64,000 nucleotides of DNA from Sphingomonas sp. UV9 (GTDB taxonomy: Bacteria > Pseudomonadota > Alphaproteobacteria > Sphingomonadales > Sphingomonadaceae). The notes beneath the pieces are model-generated. The model ran no database searches. It saw only the letters and a program-made list of their open reading frames with translations, and had not been told where the DNA came from. The stretch is from the NCBI RefSeq assembly GCF_004101245.1, contig NZ_SCIN01000004.1, positions 124,001-188,000 of the forward strand, in the 5' to 3' direction. Made by a program: the position numbers and the translations under genes. Numbering within the stretch: the stretch's first letter is position 1; each line of letters begins with the position of its first letter. Shown piece after piece: positions 27,686-36,110 of this stretch.

Positions 27686-28150
27686 TTACCGCGTCGAACA
27701 CGCCAGCACCGCGGCGTCGATCGCGGTCGCCGCGCCCGGCAGCGCGTAGACGTCTGCGAACGGCCGCCCGCCGGCACCGACCGCCTCGACGCTCATGCTC
27801 CGGCCCGAGCGCAGCGCCGCGACGATCGCCCGGTCGCTGGGCGCATCGCCCGCCCACGCATCCAGCCCGTTCGCCACCAGCGTGAACCGACGCTCTCCCA
27901 CCGTCAGCGTCACCCCGGCGGACCGATCACGCGCGCGGCTGAGCCGGATATGCAGCGACGCGCGAAGGCCGCGTTTGGGCCAGGTCGCAACGCTGGCGAA
28001 CCCGCTCGATCGCCCTCCCGCCATGACCGGACGCGCGATCGCGAAACAGCGATCGGGCGTGGCATCGCGGAAAGCGCCCCAGCGCTTGTAGATGCCGATC
28101 GTGTCGCGCGCGGCAACCGGCGCGGCGACCGCCAGTGACAACGCCGCCAT
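27686..28150 (-). CDS. Exported protein of unknown function
   Basis: A 154-residue protein with a short signal peptide (MAALSLAVAAPVAARD; a TTG one codon upstream would extend it). The mature part carries RWGAFRD, DRCFAIARPVM, FASVATWPKRG, SLHIRLSRAR, GERRFTLVANGLDAWAGD, RSMSVEA and ends ATAIDAAVLACSTR. Two cysteines could form a disulfide. The layout recalls invasion-associated locus B (IalB)-type periplasmic proteins, but the similarity is weak and no function is claimed. It lies 83 bp downstream of the histidine phosphatase gene on the same strand and may be cotranscribed. Confidence 0.65.
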   Translation of the reverse strand: MAALSLAVAAPVAARDTIGIYKRWGAFRDATPDRCFAIARPVMAGGRSSGFASVATWPKRGLRASLHIRLSRARDRSAGVTLTVGERRFTLVANGLDAWAGDAPSDRAIVAALRSGRSMSVEAVGAGGRPFADVYALPGAATAIDAAVLACSTR

Positions 28151-28233
28151 CAAAAAACGTATCGGCCCCTCCCTGCCAGAGAGGGTAAAACGGCAGCGCC
28201 GGCTCGCCGCCCTGTCGTCACGCCATCCGAATT

Positions 28234-28917
28234 TCACGCTGGCGCGAATCCCGTGCCCAGATGCGGGACGGTCGCGCGCCCCCCCGCGACCAGCGTCACC
28301 GACCCCTGCGGCAACCCCGGCGCGATCGGCGCACCCAGCAGCGGATCGACCATTGCCCCGGTCATCACGCCCAGCATCACCCGGCTCGAAATGCCGTGCA
28401 TGATCACCAGCCGATCGCCCGGATCGTCCGCGGTATCGGCCAGCCACCCGCCGACTCGTGCCGCGATCTCGGGATAGGTTTCGCCGTCGGGTGCGGTCTT
28501 CAGCAGGCCGCCCGGCAGCATCACCGGGCCGACCAGGTCGACGACGTCCGCGTAATATCGCCCGCCCCAGGACCCCATGTCGATCTCGACGAGCCGCGAA
28601 TCGGTCCGCGCATCATGCCAGTCCAGGTCCAGATGTTCGCAGATCACCGCCAGCGTCTGCAACGCTCGCCCGGTCGGGGACGCCCATAACGTCAGTGCCG
28701 GCTTCACCCCAAGCGACCCCCGCAGCGCTCGGCCGAGCTCGTCCGCCTGGGCGAACCCGGCGCGCGTCAAAGGCGTATGGGCCGCGGTCCCCTGCAACCG
28801 GTGCGCCGCGTTGAACACGGTTTCGCCGTGCCGCGCGACGAAATCGCGGCCCTTGCGCACCGGTGCGTTTGCGGTTGATCGGGCGTCCGTTTCACCCTGC
28901 CGATGGCTTGGAATCAT
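28234..28917 (-). CDS. Histidine phosphatase family protein (phosphoglycerate mutase-like)
   Basis: A 227-residue protein with the RHG signature DFVARHGETVFNAAHRLQG (phosphoacceptor His near 30), ASPTGRALQTLAVI with the second conserved Arg, IDMGSWGGRYYADVV, and LVIMHGISSRVMLGV holding the second catalytic His. Members dephosphorylate sugar phosphates, nucleotides or cofactors such as alpha-ribazole phosphate; the substrate is not evident. The first 18 residues (MIPSHRQGETDARSTANA) are not typical; a GTG at 28860 (VRKGRDFVARHG) may be the true start. It is divergent from the outer-membrane protein gene. Confidence 0.85.
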   Translation of the reverse strand: MIPSHRQGETDARSTANAPVRKGRDFVARHGETVFNAAHRLQGTAAHTPLTRAGFAQADELGRALRGSLGVKPALTLWASPTGRALQTLAVICEHLDLDWHDARTDSRLVEIDMGSWGGRYYADVVDLVGPVMLPGGLLKTAPDGETYPEIAARVGGWLADTADDPGDRLVIMHGISSRVMLGVMTGAMVDPLLGAPIAPGLPQGSVTLVAGGRATVPHLGTGFAPA

Positions 28918-29059
28918 TGCCCGCGTTTCAACCCCCTGTGGCGCAAAAGCAACGGATTTCCACGTTTATCTGGGGTTCATGCAACGCCCAGCGGATTGGT
29001 TCATTGGGCCCGTGTCCACCTCGTGTTCTGGAGGTGATACGAACATCATGGAGTATCCA

Positions 29060-29713
29060 ATGCGTAAGTTTATCGCCGTTTCGCTGCTCGCCACCACGGC
29101 TGTCGCAGCCCCCGCGCTCGCCCAGACCAACCCGACCTTCACCGGTCCCCGCGTCGAGGCCACGCTCGGCTACGACCACACCGGCGCCGGCAGCAGCGTG
29201 TCCAACAACAACGGACGCGACGACCAGAAGATCGGCGGCCTGCTGTATGGCGGCGGCATCGGCTACGACATCGCCACGTCGGACAACATCGTGCTCGGCG
29301 CCGAGGCCGAACTGACCGGCTCGACCGCGAAGAGCGACCGCAACGACTATACCAGCGACTTCGGCTATGGCCGCGTCAAGCAGGGCCGCGACATCTATGT
29401 CGGCGCGCGCGCGGGCTATGTCGTCGCCCCGACGACGATGTTGTACGTCAAGGGCGGCTACACCAACTCGAAGCTCGAAGTGCTCGCCGGCAGCACCAGC
29501 CAGACCACCGACAACAACTTCAAGCTGGGCGGCTGGCGCGTCGGTGCCGGTGCCGAGCATGCGGTCGGCCCGAACAGCTATGCCAAGCTCGAATATCGCT
29601 ATTCGAACTATGAGCGCGGCAACATCGACTATGCGAACGGCGGCACCAGCGGGCGGTTCGACGTCGACACGGATCGTCACCAGGTGGTCGCCAGCTACGG
29701 CTTCCGTTTCTGA
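29060..29713 (+). CDS. Outer-membrane beta-barrel protein (porin family)
   Basis: A 217-residue protein with a signal peptide (MRKFIAVSLLATTAVAAPAL, cleavage at ALAQ). An eight-stranded OmpA/Omp25-like barrel follows: RVEATLGYDHTG, LLYGGGIGYDIA, NIVLGAEAEL, DIYVGARAGYVV, MLYVKGGYTN, WRVGAGAEHAVG, YAKLEYRYSNYE, and the terminal HQVVASYGFRF ending in Phe, as needed for BAM recognition. These are abundant structural surface proteins. The start at 29060 is chosen because GGAG lies six to seven bases upstream; the earlier in-frame ATG at 29048 would overlap that site. A terminator follows. Confidence 0.9.
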   Translation: MRKFIAVSLLATTAVAAPALAQTNPTFTGPRVEATLGYDHTGAGSSVSNNNGRDDQKIGGLLYGGGIGYDIATSDNIVLGAEAELTGSTAKSDRNDYTSDFGYGRVKQGRDIYVGARAGYVVAPTTMLYVKGGYTNSKLEVLAGSTSQTTDNNFKLGGWRVGAGAEHAVGPNSYAKLEYRYSNYERGNIDYANGGTSGRFDVDTDRHQVVASYGFRF

Positions 29714-29759
29714 TCGAAACGGTGCGCGTGTTTTAACGCGACGTTTACCGTGATCAAAG

Positions 29760-29787
29760 AAGGGTCGGGGCGCTTGCTCCGACCCTT
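29760..29787 (+). terminator. Intrinsic terminator after the outer-membrane protein gene
   Basis: AAGGGTCGG / CCGACCCTT perfect 9-bp stem around a GGCGCTTGCT loop, followed by TGTTGTTG. It ends the transcript before dnaN. Confidence 0.8.
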
Positions 29788-29857
29788 TGTTGTTGGGTAA
29801 GCCATCTGCGGATTGCCCCCAGCCCCGAGTCCGGCTGCGGTGGCGGGGGGAAATTTG

Positions 29858-30976
29858 ATGAAGGCGACGATCGAACGCGCAACGCTCCTCAAGGGGCTGA
29901 GCCATGTCCAGTCCGTGGTGGAGCGGCGCAACACCATCCCCATCCTGTCGAACGTGCTGATCGAGGCGACCGCCGAGGGCACGCTGAAGCTGATGGCGAC
30001 CGATCTGGATCTCCAGATCAACGAGTCGATCGCCGCGGCGGTCGACCAGCCCGGCGCGACCACCGTGTCCGCGCACACGCTGTTCGATATCGCGCGCAAG
30101 CTACCCGAGGGTAGCCAGGTCCAGCTCGCCGCGTCGGAAGGCCGGATGAGCATCGTCGCAGGCCGCGCGCGCTTCTCGCTCGGCACGCTCCCGCGCGATG
30201 ATTTCCCGGTGATCGCGGAAGGCGAGCTGCCGACCCAGTTCGAACTGCCCGCCGAGACGCTCAAGCAGATCATCGACAAGACGCGCTTCGCGATTTCGAC
30301 CGAAGAGACGCGCTATTATCTCAACGGCATCTTCCTCCACGTCGCGGACGGCGACAGCTCGACGCCGGTGCTGAAGGCCGCCGCGACCGACGGCCACCGC
30401 CTCGCACGCGTCACGCTGCCGCGTCCCGAGGGTGCCGAATCGATGCCCGACGTGATCGTGCCGCGCAAATGCATCGGCGAGTTGCGCAAGCTGCTCGACG
30501 AGGTCGACGGTTCGGTCGGCGTCTCGCTGTCGCCGACCAAGATCCGCTTCGACCTCGGCCAGGCGATCCTGACCAGCAAGCTGATCGACGGCACCTTCCC
30601 CGATTACAGCCGCGTGATCCCGACCGGCAACGACAAGATCCTGAAGATCGACCCCAAGAGCTTCATGGAAGGCGTCGACCGCGTCTCGACGATCGCCACC
30701 GAGAAGACCCGCGCGGTGAAGATGGCACTCGACCGCGACAAGATCACGCTGTCGGTGACCTCGCCCGAAAACGGTACCGCGGCGGAGGAAGTCCCTGGCG
30801 AGTATGTCGCGCTGCCGTTCGAGATCGGCTTCAACAGCCGCTACCTGATGGACATCCTCGCGCAGATCGACGGCGACATGGTCGAGGTGCATCTGGCCGA
30901 CGCCGCTGCGCCGACGCTGATCCGCGAAAACGACAAGTCGCCCGCGCTGTACGTGCTGATGCCGATGCGGGTGTGA
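29858..30976 (+). CDS. dnaN: DNA polymerase III beta subunit (sliding clamp)
   Basis: A 372-residue protein of the standard clamp length: MKATIERATLLKGLSHVQSV, RRNTIPILSNVLIEA, ATDLDLQI, FDIARKLPEG, ISTEETRYYLNGIFLHV, ATDGHRLARV, GTFPDYSRVIP, and the C-terminal YVLMPMRV. Three DnaN folds make a dimeric ring that tethers DNA polymerases and repair enzymes. GGGGGAAA lies upstream of the ATG. dnaA is not nearby, and no cluster of DnaA boxes is visible, so this is not an obvious origin region. Confidence 0.98.
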   Translation: MKATIERATLLKGLSHVQSVVERRNTIPILSNVLIEATAEGTLKLMATDLDLQINESIAAAVDQPGATTVSAHTLFDIARKLPEGSQVQLAASEGRMSIVAGRARFSLGTLPRDDFPVIAEGELPTQFELPAETLKQIIDKTRFAISTEETRYYLNGIFLHVADGDSSTPVLKAAATDGHRLARVTLPRPEGAESMPDVIVPRKCIGELRKLLDEVDGSVGVSLSPTKIRFDLGQAILTSKLIDGTFPDYSRVIPTGNDKILKIDPKSFMEGVDRVSTIATEKTRAVKMALDRDKITLSVTSPENGTAAEEVPGEYVALPFEIGFNSRYLMDILAQIDGDMVEVHLADAAAPTLIRENDKSPALYVLMPMRV

Positions 30977-31031
30977 TTCGGCTGGCCTGCCGCTCCGTGC
31001 TATAGGCGGAGCGGCAGGCAGGAGCCGGATC

Positions 31032-31289
31032 ATGGACTCGATCAACATTGCCGATCTCAGGGACGAACTGGACACGCTGATCGACCGGCTCGAAGCTGGC
31101 GAGGCGGTGCAGATCATGCGTGATGGCCGGTACTTCGCTCGCGTCACGCCCGCGGCGCCGCCTCTGCCACCCCGCCAGCCCATCGATTTCGTCGCGCTGA
31201 AGGCGTTGCGCGCGACGACGGTCAATTACGCCGGGGGAATCAATGGCAGCATGACGGTCGAGGAAATGCGCCGTCATGATTTATTGTGA
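31032..31289 (+). CDS. Type II antitoxin, Phd/YefM family
   Basis: An 85-residue protein with the Phd/YefM N-terminal DNA-binding fold: MDSINIADLRDELDTLIDRL, EAGEAVQIMRDGRYFARVTP. A proline-rich linker follows, then a C-terminal toxin-neutralising region ending MTVEEMRRHDLL. It overlaps the PIN-domain toxin gene by 14 bp, antitoxin first, as is usual. CAGGAGCC lies upstream of the ATG. The pair should repress its own promoter through the antitoxin; TATAGGCGGAGCGGCAGGCA just upstream may hold the operator. Confidence 0.88.
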   Translation: MDSINIADLRDELDTLIDRLEAGEAVQIMRDGRYFARVTPAAPPLPPRQPIDFVALKALRATTVNYAGGINGSMTVEEMRRHDLL

Positions 31290-31704
31290 CACGTCGCTGC
31301 TTGTCGCCCTCCTTGTCGAGGAGGCACACAGTGTCGTCGCGGATCTTTGGATGCGCGAACGATCGGCGGGTGCGGTGTTCGCCAGCGCGTGGGTCGGCAC
31401 CGAGATAGCCGGCGCGCTCGCGTTAAAGCATCGACTTGGTCAGCTAGACGACGTCGCTCACGCACAAGCCACGAGAGCTGCGGTAGTGCTGCTCAATTCG
31501 TTATCATCGATACCGATCGAAACCCGCCATTTTGTCGACGCCCAGCGACTCGTTTCATCGCCACCCAAGGGTCTACGATCAGGTGATGCACTGCATCTGG
31601 CTATCGTGGTCGACCACGCGCTGGGTTTGGCGACGTTTGACAAGCAGTTGGCCAATGCGGCGCGCCACAATGGTGTGGGGGTTGTCGATTTATTGCTAGC
31701 TTGA
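31276..31704 (+). CDS. Type II toxin, PIN-domain ribonuclease (VapC family)
   Basis: A 142-residue PIN domain with the four acidic metal ligands: Asp5 in MIYCDTSLLVALL, Glu in VGTEIAGAL (near 44), Asp in SGDALHLAIV (near 103) and Asp in LATFDKQLA (near 121). Relatives cut tRNA or rRNA to arrest growth. It overlaps its antitoxin gene. The pair sits between dnaN and coq4-recF. All catalytic residues are present, so it appears active. Confidence 0.9.
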   Translation: MIYCDTSLLVALLVEEAHSVVADLWMRERSAGAVFASAWVGTEIAGALALKHRLGQLDDVAHAQATRAAVVLLNSLSSIPIETRHFVDAQRLVSSPPKGLRSGDALHLAIVVDHALGLATFDKQLANAARHNGVGVVDLLLA

Positions 31705-31756
31705 CCGCGAGGAACGGTCCCAATACTAACAGCAATGTCAGTAAGGAGTCGACTCG

Positions 31757-32560
31757 ATGGCGAAGCTTCCTCCGTTTCCCGGTACCTCGGGTCGTCGCGA
31801 TTGGCCGACCGCGATCGACGCGGTTCGGAAACTCATGGCGAACGGCGACGACACGACGCAGGTGTTCCGGATCATGCGCGCGCTCAACGTCGGCAACGCG
31901 CCGATGAATTACGCGCGGCTGCTCGCCACCGAGCAGGGCGGGCGGATCGCCTATGACCGGGTCGAGCTGGCGCAGCGTTTCTCCGACCCCGCGTTCGTCG
32001 CGAGCTTCGCGCCCGGCACGGTCGGGGCGGCGTATCGCACCTTTCTCGAGACGACGGGCTATTCCGCCGACGGTCTGGTCGAGGTCTCGCGGCTCGAGCC
32101 GAGCGAGGACGATATCGCGCACCCCTATGCGTGGTTCGGTCGGCGAGTGCGCGACACGCACGACATCTGGCACGTGCTGACCGGGTACAAGGCCGACGAG
32201 AGCATGGGCGAGGCGGCGCTGGTCGCGTTCAGTTTCGCGCAGGTCGGCGGGCTCGGCTGGGCGCTGATCGGCACGGCGGCAGCGTTGAAGAGCATGCGCG
32301 TCACCGGCAGCAAGCTGTTCGCGAAGGCGGTCTGGGAAGGCTATCGCAACGGGCGAAAAGCGAAGTGGATTTCGGGCGAGGATTATCTGGAACTGCTCCA
32401 CGAACCGCTCGACGCGGCGCGTGCGCGGCTCGGGATCGTCACGCCGGTCGCCTATCTGCGGGCGCAGCGCGAACTCGGCCCCGAACTCGCCTCGTACCTC
32501 AGCATGCAAAAGGCGAAGCTCGAACAGGCGACCATCGTCCCCGAACGGATTGCAGCCTGA
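31757..32560 (+). CDS. Coq4 family ubiquinone biosynthesis protein
   Basis: A 267-residue protein of the Coq4 family. The metal-site motif is in RVRDTHDIWHVLTGYKADES (HDxxH; third ligand Glu in the following ESMGEAAL). The flanking AFSFAQVGGLGWALIG and AVWEGYRNGRKAKWISGEDY segments are typical. Coq4 takes part in the ubiquinone synthome; recent work on human and bacterial forms points to removal of the C1 carboxyl group with hydroxylation. AAGGAGTCG precedes the ATG. recF follows after 45 bp, possibly in the same transcript. Confidence 0.9.
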   Translation: MAKLPPFPGTSGRRDWPTAIDAVRKLMANGDDTTQVFRIMRALNVGNAPMNYARLLATEQGGRIAYDRVELAQRFSDPAFVASFAPGTVGAAYRTFLETTGYSADGLVEVSRLEPSEDDIAHPYAWFGRRVRDTHDIWHVLTGYKADESMGEAALVAFSFAQVGGLGWALIGTAAALKSMRVTGSKLFAKAVWEGYRNGRKAKWISGEDYLELLHEPLDAARARLGIVTPVAYLRAQRELGPELASYLSMQKAKLEQATIVPERIAA

Positions 32561-32605
32561 GGCAAAGGCTGACGGCGCGCGGAAATTGCCGCTAAGGGCG
32601 GTGCG

Positions 32606-33823
32606 ATGCTGTCGCGCCTCGTCCTCACCGATTTTCGCAATCACGCCGATCTGACGCTCGCCGCCGGGCCGGGCTTCATCGTGCTGACCGGCGAGAACGG
32701 GGCCGGCAAGACGAATATTCTGGAGGCAGTATCGCTGCTCGCGCCCGGCCGCGGGCTGCGCCGCGCCGCGCTCGGCGAGATGGCGCGACAAAGCGGGGCA
32801 GGCGGCTTCGGCGTCGCGGCCACCTTGTCCCCACACCGCGAACGAGAGGGCGGCACGTCATTCCCCTCCCGCTTGCGGGAGGGGGCAGGGGAGGTCGCGA
32901 CGTATGTACTGGCGTCCGCTTCCGAGGACGCGCCCCTCCTCCCGCAAGCGGGAGGGGAGTTAGAGGTGGGCGGGGTGCCAAAAGGTAGCGGCGAGATCGA
33001 CGTCGCGACCGGCGCGCTCGCCTCCGCCCCTGAGCGTCGCATCGTCCGCATCCAGGGCGCCACCACCACCGCCAACGCGCTTGCCGAATGGCTCACCATC
33101 CTCTGGCTCACCCCGGCGATGGACCGCCTGTTCGTCGCCCCCGCCGGCGAGCGCCGCGGCTTTCTCGATCGTCTCACGCTCGCACTGGCCCCCAGCCACG
33201 CCCACCACGCCGCCCGCTACGACGCGGCGATGCGCGCCCGGAACCGGTTGCTCGCCGACGAGGGCAGACCCGACGGCGACTGGCTCTCCGCGCTCGAGGC
33301 GCAAATGGCCGAGCACGGCGCCGCGGTCGATTCGGCCCGACGCGAGACGATCGACCTGCTCGGCGCACGACTGGCGGGACAAGCCGACGGAGCGTTCCCC
33401 CGCGCCGGCCTCGCACTCGAAGGCTGGGCCGGCGACACGTCGCGCCTGCAAGCCGACCTCGCCCAAGGCCGCGCACGCGATGCCGCCGCCGGCCGCACGC
33501 TCGGCGGACCGCACCGCGTCGACCTCGCCGTGACGCATCTCGACAAGGCGCGCGCCGCTTCGCTGGCGTCGACCGGCGAGCAGAAGGCGCTCCTCCTCGG
33601 CATCGTCCTCGCGCACGCCGAGCTAGTGGCCGAGCGGACCGGCCAGCCGCCGGTGTTGCTGCTCGACGAGGTCGCGGCGCATCTCGACCCGGCGCGGCGC
33701 GCGGCACTGTTCGACCGGCTGGCGGGACGCGGGCAGGTGTGGATGACCGGGACCGAGGACGCGCTGTTCGATGCGATCGACGGCCGCGCGACGCGGATCG
33801 CCGTCGGCCGCGCTACCCACTGA
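32606..33823 (+). CDS. recF: DNA replication/repair protein RecF, carrying an in-frame repeat-derived insertion
   Basis: A 405-residue SMC-like ATPase. It begins MLSRLVLTDFRNHADLTL, with Walker A GENGAGKTNILEAVSLLAPG near 30-37, the ABC-type signature region (ASTGEQKALLLGIVLAHAEL) and Walker B (VLLLDEVAAHLDPARR). RecF loads RecA at gaps with RecO and RecR. RecF is usually about 360-375 residues; here roughly residues 85-125 (encoded by 32860-32980) are translated from a palindromic intergenic-type repeat (SFPSRLREGAGEV...LLPQAGGELEVGG). The reading frame is kept on both sides, so the protein is probably still made. The insertion lies in lobe I between ATLSP and the strand RRIVRIQG. Confidence 0.92.
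   Translation: MLSRLVLTDFRNHADLTLAAGPGFIVLTGENGAGKTNILEAVSLLAPGRGLRRAALGEMARQSGAGGFGVAATLSPHREREGGTSFPSRLREGAGEVATYVLASASEDAPLLPQAGGELEVGGVPKGSGEIDVATGALASAPERRIVRIQGATTTANALAEWLTILWLTPAMDRLFVAPAGERRGFLDRLTLALAPSHAHHAARYDAAMRARNRLLADEGRPDGDWLSALEAQMAEHGAAVDSARRETIDLLGARLAGQADGAFPRAGLALEGWAGDTSRLQADLAQGRARDAAAGRTLGGPHRVDLAVTHLDKARAASLASTGEQKALLLGIVLAHAELVAERTGQPPVLLLDEVAAHLDPARRAALFDRLAGRGQVWMTGTEDALFDAIDGRATRIAVGRATH
32860..32980. repeat. Palindromic CTCCC/GGGAG element inserted inside recF
   Basis: Hairpin 1 is CCCCTCCCGC-TT-GCGGGAGGGG (32863-32884), followed by GCAGGGGAGG. Hairpin 2 is CCTCCCGC-AA-GCGGGAGG (32938-32955), followed by GGAGTTAGAGGTGGGCGGGG. The two hairpins also pair with each other. 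Elements of this build are intergenic elsewhere in the window (6357, 35955), so their presence inside a coding sequence is unusual. Confidence 0.85.
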
Positions 33824-33930
33824 AAGAAGAAGATAATGGTCGACTGAACGCGGGCTGTCGATCGACGTCACCGGGCGTTCAAGCGGCCGCGGGCAATGCC
33901 CGTCTCATCGACGATAATGGAGAGTCCACG

Positions 33931-34719
33931 ATGACCCGCAACTTCGCCCGCGCCGCCCTCGGCATGCTGATGGCGACCGTCACAATCGCCCCCGCGCTCG
34001 CGCAGGGCCAGGCCCGCATCGACCCGCGCACGGCGCCGTGGACGCGCCCGGGCTACCGGCTGGTCGGTGCCGGCGTGCCGATGCTGTTTCCCGAACTCCG
34101 CGACAGCCCCCGCGGCCGCGCGTTCGTGATGCCGAACTTCGACGCGAACGGCGACGGTCGGATCAGCCCCCGCGAGGCCGAAGACGCCAACCGCGAATTC
34201 GCGCGGATCGCTGGCCCGCGCCGCGACCGGTTCGACTGGGACGCGTATGGCCGCAACCCCGATCGATTTCGCGGCGGGCGCGAGGTGGTCGTCGAGACCA
34301 CCACGACCTGGGATCGCGGCGCGATGCGCAACTACGGCTTCCGCCAGACCCCGCGCGGCGCGACGCTGACCTTGCAGGAGGACGTACTGTTCCGCACCGA
34401 CAGCGCGGTGCTCCGCCCCGGCGCGATCGAGAAACTTCGCCCGCTCGCACGGTATCTGCGCGCCAACCCCGGCGTCCGCGTCGCGATCGACGGCTTTACC
34501 GATTCGCGCGGCACCAACGCGCATAACCAGGACCTGTCCGAGCGGCGCGCATCCAGCGTCCGCCAGGCGTTCGACGACATGGACGTCGTCCGCGCGCGCT
34601 TCAGCGTCGTCGGCCACGGCGAGCGCGATCCCGTAGCCACCAATGCGACCGCGGCAGGCATGCGCCTCAACCGCCGCGTCGAGGTGACTCTGCTCGGCCA
34701 GCGCGCCGACCGGTTCTGA
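33931..34719 (+). CDS. OmpA-family protein with an EF-hand loop
   Basis: A 262-residue exported protein. The signal peptide ends ...ATVTIAPALAQ. A single EF-hand-like calcium loop is visible in NFDANGDGRISPREAEDANR (about 70-90). An OmpA C-terminal peptidoglycan-binding domain occupies about 150-258: EDVLFRTDSAVLRPGAIEKL, VRVAIDGFTDSRGTNAHNQD, LSERRASSVRQAF, VVGHGERDPVATNATAAGMR, LNRRVEVTLL. It should tether the envelope to peptidoglycan; no transmembrane barrel is apparent, so it may be periplasmic. GGAGAG precedes the ATG. A strong terminator follows. Confidence 0.9.
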   Translation: MTRNFARAALGMLMATVTIAPALAQGQARIDPRTAPWTRPGYRLVGAGVPMLFPELRDSPRGRAFVMPNFDANGDGRISPREAEDANREFARIAGPRRDRFDWDAYGRNPDRFRGGREVVVETTTTWDRGAMRNYGFRQTPRGATLTLQEDVLFRTDSAVLRPGAIEKLRPLARYLRANPGVRVAIDGFTDSRGTNAHNQDLSERRASSVRQAFDDMDVVRARFSVVGHGERDPVATNATAAGMRLNRRVEVTLLGQRADRF

Positions 34720-34727
34720 CGACGTGC

Positions 34728-34760
34728 TTGCCGCTCCTTGCCCTTTTCAAGGAGCGGCAA
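34728..34760 (+). terminator. Intrinsic terminator after the OmpA-like gene
   Basis: A perfect 13-bp stem TTGCCGCTCCTTG / CAAGGAGCGGCAA with loop CCCTTTT, eight bases after the stop. The tail (TGCGG) is not T-rich, but the stem is very stable. Confidence 0.75.
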
Positions 34761-34838
34761 TGCGGTCCCCGGCGTGCGAGCGAATGGACTTGAGGCTGCC
34801 TGTCGTGCCACGCTCGGCGGACAGGGGGTATTCGATCG

Positions 34839-35954
34839 ATGAGCAAGCTGGCGATGCGACGGGCGTGGTTCCAGGTCCATAAGTGGATCGGGCTGATCCT
34901 GGCGATCCTGGTCATTCCGGTGTCGCTGAGCGGTGCGGCGCTGGTGTGGCACGATGCGCTCGACCGGATCGTCGATCCGAGCCGCTATGCGGTGTCGGGT
35001 ACGACGGTGCTTAGCCCGGACGCCTATGTCGCCGCAGCGACGGCTCGGCTCACGCACGGCGAGCGGATCGCGCAGCTGACGATGCCCGAGGATGGCGGAC
35101 CGGTCGTCATCGCCGCCGCTGCCGGGACCGCGCCCAAGCGGCCTGGGCCGCCGCAGCGCACGATGGTGTATCTCGATCCGCCGACCGCGCGCGTGCTGGA
35201 GGTGTCGCCTTCGAACGGCGGGCTCGTGCGCTTCCTTCATGTCCTGCACGGCAGCCTGCAACTGCCCGGGGTCGGGCGGTCGATCGTCGGCTGGATCGGC
35301 GTCTTCATGATGGTGTCGTGCTTTACCGGGCTGTGGCTGTGGTGGCCGACGATCGGCAAATGGTCGCGCGGGCTGCGGTATAGGCGGCATCGTGACGTCG
35401 ATACCAACCTGCATCACCTGTTCGGGTTCTGGATCGCGCTGCCGCTGTTCGTGCTGTCGCTGACCGGCGCCTGGATCTCGTTCCCGCAGTTCTTCGGCAA
35501 GATTACCGGCGAGGCGTCGCGGCCGCGAACTGGTCCCGATCGCGGGGCGATGATGCGCGCCAAACCGCTGGCAAAGCCCGCGCAGCCGCTCGCCGTGGCG
35601 ATCGGCAAGGCGCGTACCCTGGCGGGTGGTGCTCCGCTGCGCAGCGTGGTTTGGCCGACCGATCTCAGTGCCGACTGGACCGTGACGTTCGAGCGCGGGA
35701 CTACGCCGGTCGGGGTGAAGATCGCGGACGACACCGGCGGCGCGACCGCGGCACCCGCCCGGCCTCAGGGCGGTGTGGCGCGGTGGATGCGGCGGATCCA
35801 CGACGGCACCGACATGGGTGGGCTGTGGCAGGTCGTTATTTTCCTGGGCGGTATTTTGCCGGCCGTGCTGGCGGTGACCGGGGTGATCATGTGGTGGCGC
35901 GCGCGTGGATGGAAGGCGGAATTGGCCGCCAAGAGCGCCGCGCGGGCCGCCTGA
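34839..35954 (+). CDS. PepSY-associated transmembrane (PepSY-TM) protein
   Basis: A 371-residue inner-membrane protein with four hydrophobic segments: WIGLILAILVIPVSLSGAAL, the region VGWIGVFMMVSCFTGLWLWW, FWIALPLFVLSLTGAWISF, and VVIFLGGILPAVLAVTGVIM. Histidines HKW, HVLHG and HHLFGFW, the LWWPT motif and MWWRARG match the PepSY-TM family, often encoded beside TonB receptors and thought to act in iron-siderophore reduction or release in the periplasm. Here it stands alone, without a receptor gene beside it. The role in iron handling is family inference. Confidence 0.88.
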   Translation: MSKLAMRRAWFQVHKWIGLILAILVIPVSLSGAALVWHDALDRIVDPSRYAVSGTTVLSPDAYVAAATARLTHGERIAQLTMPEDGGPVVIAAAAGTAPKRPGPPQRTMVYLDPPTARVLEVSPSNGGLVRFLHVLHGSLQLPGVGRSIVGWIGVFMMVSCFTGLWLWWPTIGKWSRGLRYRRHRDVDTNLHHLFGFWIALPLFVLSLTGAWISFPQFFGKITGEASRPRTGPDRGAMMRAKPLAKPAQPLAVAIGKARTLAGGAPLRSVVWPTDLSADWTVTFERGTTPVGVKIADDTGGATAAPARPQGGVARWMRRIHDGTDMGGLWQVVIFLGGILPAVLAVTGVIMWWRARGWKAELAAKSAARAA

Positions 35955-36110
35955 CTTCCCTCGCTCCTTCGGGGAGAGGGAAGGAGGAGCCGTAGGCGAC
36001 GGAAGGGTGAGGGGTAGTTGGGATCAACGTCCCGAGCCTCATGCCCCTCGCCCTCCCACACGCAAGCGCGCGCCCCTCCCTCTCCCCGCGGGGGAGAGGT
36101 GCTTCTCGTG
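35955..36110. repeat. Palindromic intergenic element between convergent genes
   Basis: CCCTCGCTCCTTCGGGGAGAGGG near 35959 and CCCTCTCCCCGCGGGGGAGAGG near 36078 are outer hairpins. GTAGGCGACGGAAGGGTGAGGGG and the inverse-like CATGCCCCTCGCCCTCCC lie between. It fills the whole gap between the PepSY gene and the end of the glutamate dehydrogenase gene. No coding potential seen. Confidence 0.75.

Noticed and set aside
29714..29857. Possible replication origin beside dnaN
   Set aside because: No dnaA gene, no cluster of TTATCCACA-like boxes and no AT-rich unwinding region; the gap contains only a terminator and the dnaN leader.
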